NCBI GenBank assembly: GCA_037043235.1 | Contig: JAWRVZ010000179.1 | Span: 1,033,001-1,097,000, forward strand | Reading direction: 5' to 3' | DNA from: Rhodeus uyekii | Taxonomy: Eukaryota; Chordata; Actinopteri; Cypriniformes; Acheilognathidae | Length of the DNA stretch: 64,000 nt | Shown here: positions 60,500 to 64,000 of the stretch, in pieces | How the letters are laid out: each line of letters starts with the position of its first letter | Position numbering within the stretch: the stretch's first letter is position 1 | Position numbers and translations under genes: made by a program | Notes under the pieces: model-generated | Databases searched by the model: none | Seen by the model: only the letters and a program-made list of their open reading frames with translations | What the model was told of the DNA's origin: nothing

Positions 60500-62470
60500 C
60501 ATCCTCTGATCTTGTGCTGTTATAGGGAAAACCAGAGATTACACAAACGTTTGTTTCACCCTGTTACCAAATATCTTCACTGAAGCATGTCTGAGCCAAT
60601 GTCCCATTTCTAAAATTCATGGCCATATGTTGGACATATTTGATATTCGGTTTCTGTCTATCACACCTAGATGTGTCTATGCTTGACAGATGTGGGCCAA
60701 ACTGCTGTTCTTCAGAGAAGGAGTTGTTCTCCATGCACCATGGGAATTCTGTGTACATTCAGGTGTCTAATGGGATCTATGAGAATTCTAGTGTCTGTAT
60801 AGCTAACTCTAGACTCGGCTGCGAGCAGAGGAAGTCTTTTGTCTCAAGGTTGTGCTGTGAGGGAACAATGATACTATAGCAGACAGGGGGGATGTATTTG
60901 TCTTCAGCGTGCAAGGCTTTGCTTTGTTTAAATGAAACTGTCATTTCCTACAGCAAACTGAGTGTAGGAAGTGAGGGAGGTTACTGACTTCCTGTTGCAC
61001 GGACACAACAACAGTATGGCCCAAATGTACTAAAGCAAATTGCAGTAGATTAAATGGCCAAAAAATGGCCAAAATGTTTTAGGAAAGACTTCCGCTTAAA
61101 ACAAATGCACACCAATGCCTTAATGATTATTTCCATAAATTATTACTTATTTATTATGTCATTTGAAAACATTAATTGTATTAGCATGAATGAGCAACAT
61201 CAATTGTTACAGTATTTATTAATCCTTGTTAATGTTAGTTTATAAAAAATACAGTCATTCATTGTTTGTTAATATCAGTTCACAGTGCAATAACAAATAT
61301 AACTTTTAATTTTAACAATGTATTATTAAATGTTGAAATTAACATTCATAAATGCTAATTAATAATTCCTGTAGAAGTATTGCTCATTCTTAGTTTCTTA
61401 TAATTCTTATAATTGATTATTACAGTGGTTCTCAAACTTTTTGACAAATATGTTTTCTCCGGTACATTTGCTGTAACTATAACAAAGTTGTTTTCAACAA
61501 ACAAAAATTATTAATAGAAACTAGGGGTGTTGATGCAATTAAATTAATATTAATCAGCCAAAGTTTGTTTCATTTGTTTCATTTTTTTTTTTTAGGGTTA
61601 GGGTCATTTTAGAATTTCATGTTCATGACAAAAAGAAATGTAATTTACCATCTTGTTTTTGTCTTATTTGAAATCATTTTGAATAGGCTTAAGTTTAAAT
61701 TTATTAGATTTTTTTTTTAACATTGCTATTGATATTAATGATATTAATAATAATGTATTAATTTAAAAGTCATTCTGCAGTCCCTTTGGAAGTTTACTGA
61801 TTCCACTGGATTATTAAAATGTTTAAAAAATAAATAGATAACAACAGTGGTTTGGAACAACATGAGGGTTAGTAAATGACAGGTACGGTAAAATAAATTA
61901 CTTTTACGCAAGTATAGGGTGGTCTCGTAGCTAAAGTTCAAGGTTGCAAGTAAACAAACTGGATACTTTATCTCAAGGTTGTGTCAGTGATCCAGCAGCT
62001 GTAGGGTTGAAATGTCTGTGGCCTTCAGCACAACATCTTACAATAAATTACTCCCTGTGATGTAGTCATAAATCATTTCAGATTAAACCTTTTCTGAATA
62101 TTATATTACCAGGCCGTTGCTGGCCTTAAGGCTGAGATAGACCACACAACATTTTAAAAATCTGAACAGATTTTAAAACACTACAAGCTTCAATGGTTAC
62201 AGATCAAATCTAGACATGATGCACTAAATGACAGAAAATCTTACATTACCAGACTTTCAAGACATTCCCAATAAAATGGATATAGAAAGATGCGCCTCAT
62301 TACTTTAATACGAATGACAAATAAAAACAAAAATCAGTGCTCAATGCTTTTGTATTCTCAAATGTTTTGCATTTGTAGCGGAAGTCAGCTAGTAAGAGCT
62401 GTGCGAGTAAACCTCTGAAACTCCTCTGACCTCAAGAGGCAAATTAGCAACTGACACTAGAGACTGTGGT
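60500..62470. other. unassigned intergenic DNA
   Basis: AT-rich; nothing recognised on either strand. Confidence 0.4.
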
Positions 62471-62474
62471 CCTA

Positions 62475-62740
62475 GAGCATCTGACTCCCATGCCACAAAC
62501 ACCAGTTTGAATCCTGCTCGGATTAGTTTAAGTAGAACCGGAGTTTGAATCCTGCTCAAAGTGGGGCGAGTAGAACCATAGGGGTTAAATTGGTGCCATG
62601 ACCCGGATGGGAGTGAGGTTTGGGGGGGATAAATGGAGACCAGTTTTTAGAATCCTTATTAAACTGCCTGACTCCCAATGCCGGAAATGCGGGTTTGAAT
62701 CCTACTCGGAGTGGGGTGAGTAAAACCGGAGGGGTAATAC
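62475..62740 (+). repeat. degenerate tRNA-like (SINE-like) tandem units
   Basis: Three B-box-like words occur in one orientation (GTTTGAATCC at 62505, 62550 and 62692). Each is followed by TGCTCGGA or TACTCGGAGTGGGG-like sequence and GAGTA(G/A)AACC. The first copy is preceded by an A-box-like GTCCTAGAGCATCTGACTC. Confidence 0.5.
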
Positions 62741-64000
62741 AGTCCCCCAAGAAACTTTGCATTTCTCTGAGGAATGCAACATTTTTGAGAAGGGATGCAA
62801 AGGTTTTTTTTGAGTGAATGCTAAGTCTTTCAAGTGAATGAAAAACATTGGTGAGTGTATCTCTATTGATAGAGAACATTGAAATATAGTTTTTCCTCCC
62901 ATCTCATTTTTTTTCAACACCATCTCCCTTGGCTTTGGCGGCTCCATAAATATTCTCTGACTAAATGGAATCATAGTAAGAAACTAAAGAAAATCTGAGC
63001 CTATGCCCATCACACACTACTTGATTTTCTGTGAAATCTGACAAACCTGGCTGCCTAAATTTTCAGATTGGTTCTGAGTTTCGACAACTGGAGTGGACTG
63101 CAAATCTTACCAAAAGTTGTGTTATGTATTCCAGCTTTTTGTATTTTTGTTTCCAAAAGTATTCCATAGCCAGCAGTATTTATAGGCCAAGATGGATTTT
63201 AGGTAATGGATTTTAAAATTGTAACAACAAAAAATTAGTTAAATTAATTAAAACACCCTTTTTCTTTTTTTTAAGATGGTGGCAGTTATAAGTCATATAC
63301 AGAATTTTCTGCAGAGTTTTGCAGGCTCAGATTTCGTGTGGGCCTGGCGAGAGGCTGGAGAAATAATCCTTGTAAAGTAATCAGTGAGCTGACTGACTGT
63401 GTCCCATGAGATGGATTTTGGAAGCTGTCTTACCTTCTTTCAATGAGGGAAGAGCGCTGACTGATTTTCATTGTGCAATGTATCACATCCAGCCAGAGGA
63501 AAGAAAATCGCATTTTGCACACAATCACGTTTGTGTCTCTTTATTACCAAAGCAACTTACAAGAAGGGGCCCTGCGATGAAGTTTTGCTGGAGTTTGTCG
63601 TTTCTCTGCATGGAGAGTGGCAGCTGTGCTGAGGATGAGCATGACTGGCAGCAGTGCCCCAGTGTTGTGTACCCAGAATCGTCAGCCCCGGCAACAGCTG
63701 TTCCAGCCACAGGCAAAGAGACGGAGTCAGGACCGAAGAAACAAGGAGGGGCTGCTGCAACCCCTGGAGAGAGCGAACAAGAGAGACAGATACCTTAATT
63801 GTGTATGTGTGTGTACAGAGACCTCAGCAAGTATTAAAAGCTAAAATGTCTGGCATTTAAAGTGCATGTAACACGAACACCCAATCATAACTTTGTCCTG
63901 TCACTGCGCCAATAAGCTTCTAGAACTAGAATCCAATTTCGAATCTGAACCTAAATACTACTCAAAATCAGAATCTAAATCTAAAATGAAATAAATCTGA
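62741..64000. other. unassigned intergenic DNA
   Basis: The plus-strand frame 63406-63798 is 130 codons with an ATG, but its composition (Gln/Pro/Glu/Ala-rich tail) and lack of any motif do not support a gene. No other feature. Confidence 0.35.

Noticed and set aside
61585..61610. TTAGGGTTAGGG resembling telomeric repeat
   Set aside because: Only two units; chance or minor.
63406..63798. 130-aa plus-strand ORF
   Set aside because: No motif, low-complexity Gln/Pro/Glu tail, overlapping open frames on both strands; not supported as a gene.

Overview
This is vertebrate nuclear DNA, almost certainly from a cypriniform (carp-like) fish. The evidence is intron-split coding sequence with GT-AG splice sites, very long (TA)n and (TG)n microsatellites, Tc1/mariner remnants, L2-type LINE pieces and a tRNA-headed SINE resembling the HAmo SINE of Asian carps. 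There are no bacterial features.

Region 1 (about 15.96-27.44 kb, minus strand) holds the 5' half of one recognisable gene, integrin alpha-4 (itga4). Twelve consecutive coding exons join in frame into 435 residues: signal peptide, N-terminus and most of the seven-bladed beta-propeller head. The rest of the gene (thigh, calf, membrane segment and tail) is not seen and should lie beyond the left edge. A GC-rich promoter block with a perfect CRE and a ~250-bp TA tract lie just upstream of exon 1. The introns carry an L2 fragment and a Tigger-like element that contains a decayed tRNA-Ser.

Region 2 (2828-15481) is the most striking object, and it sits inside intron 12 of itga4. It is a 12.65-kb near-perfect palindrome with two arms of ~5.06 and ~5.11 kb in inverted orientation around a 2.48-kb unique centre. 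The arms are non-coding and contain degenerate ~0.5-kb repeat units, a SINE and TG/TA tracts. The centre carries an intronless 216-codon ORF of unknown family, with a good start context and a nearby AATAAA, and an intact tRNA-Glu(UUC) gene with a Pol III terminator. I do not recognise this as any named transposon. It looks like an undescribed long-inverted-repeat mobile or virus-like element, or less likely an inverted duplication.

Region 3 (27.9-64 kb), upstream of itga4, has no recognisable host protein-coding exon. It contains a young 2.43-kb LTR retroelement (399-bp LTRs, 6-bp target duplication, one gag-like ORF grown from in-frame minisatellites), two Tc1-like relics, one of them interrupted by an old LTR-retrovirus fragment, a solo LTR, a LINE 5' fragment and several dispersed high-copy repeats. 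It also has a few repeat-poor AT-rich blocks with homeodomain or octamer-like words that may be conserved enhancers. No CRISPR or operon-like structures are present.
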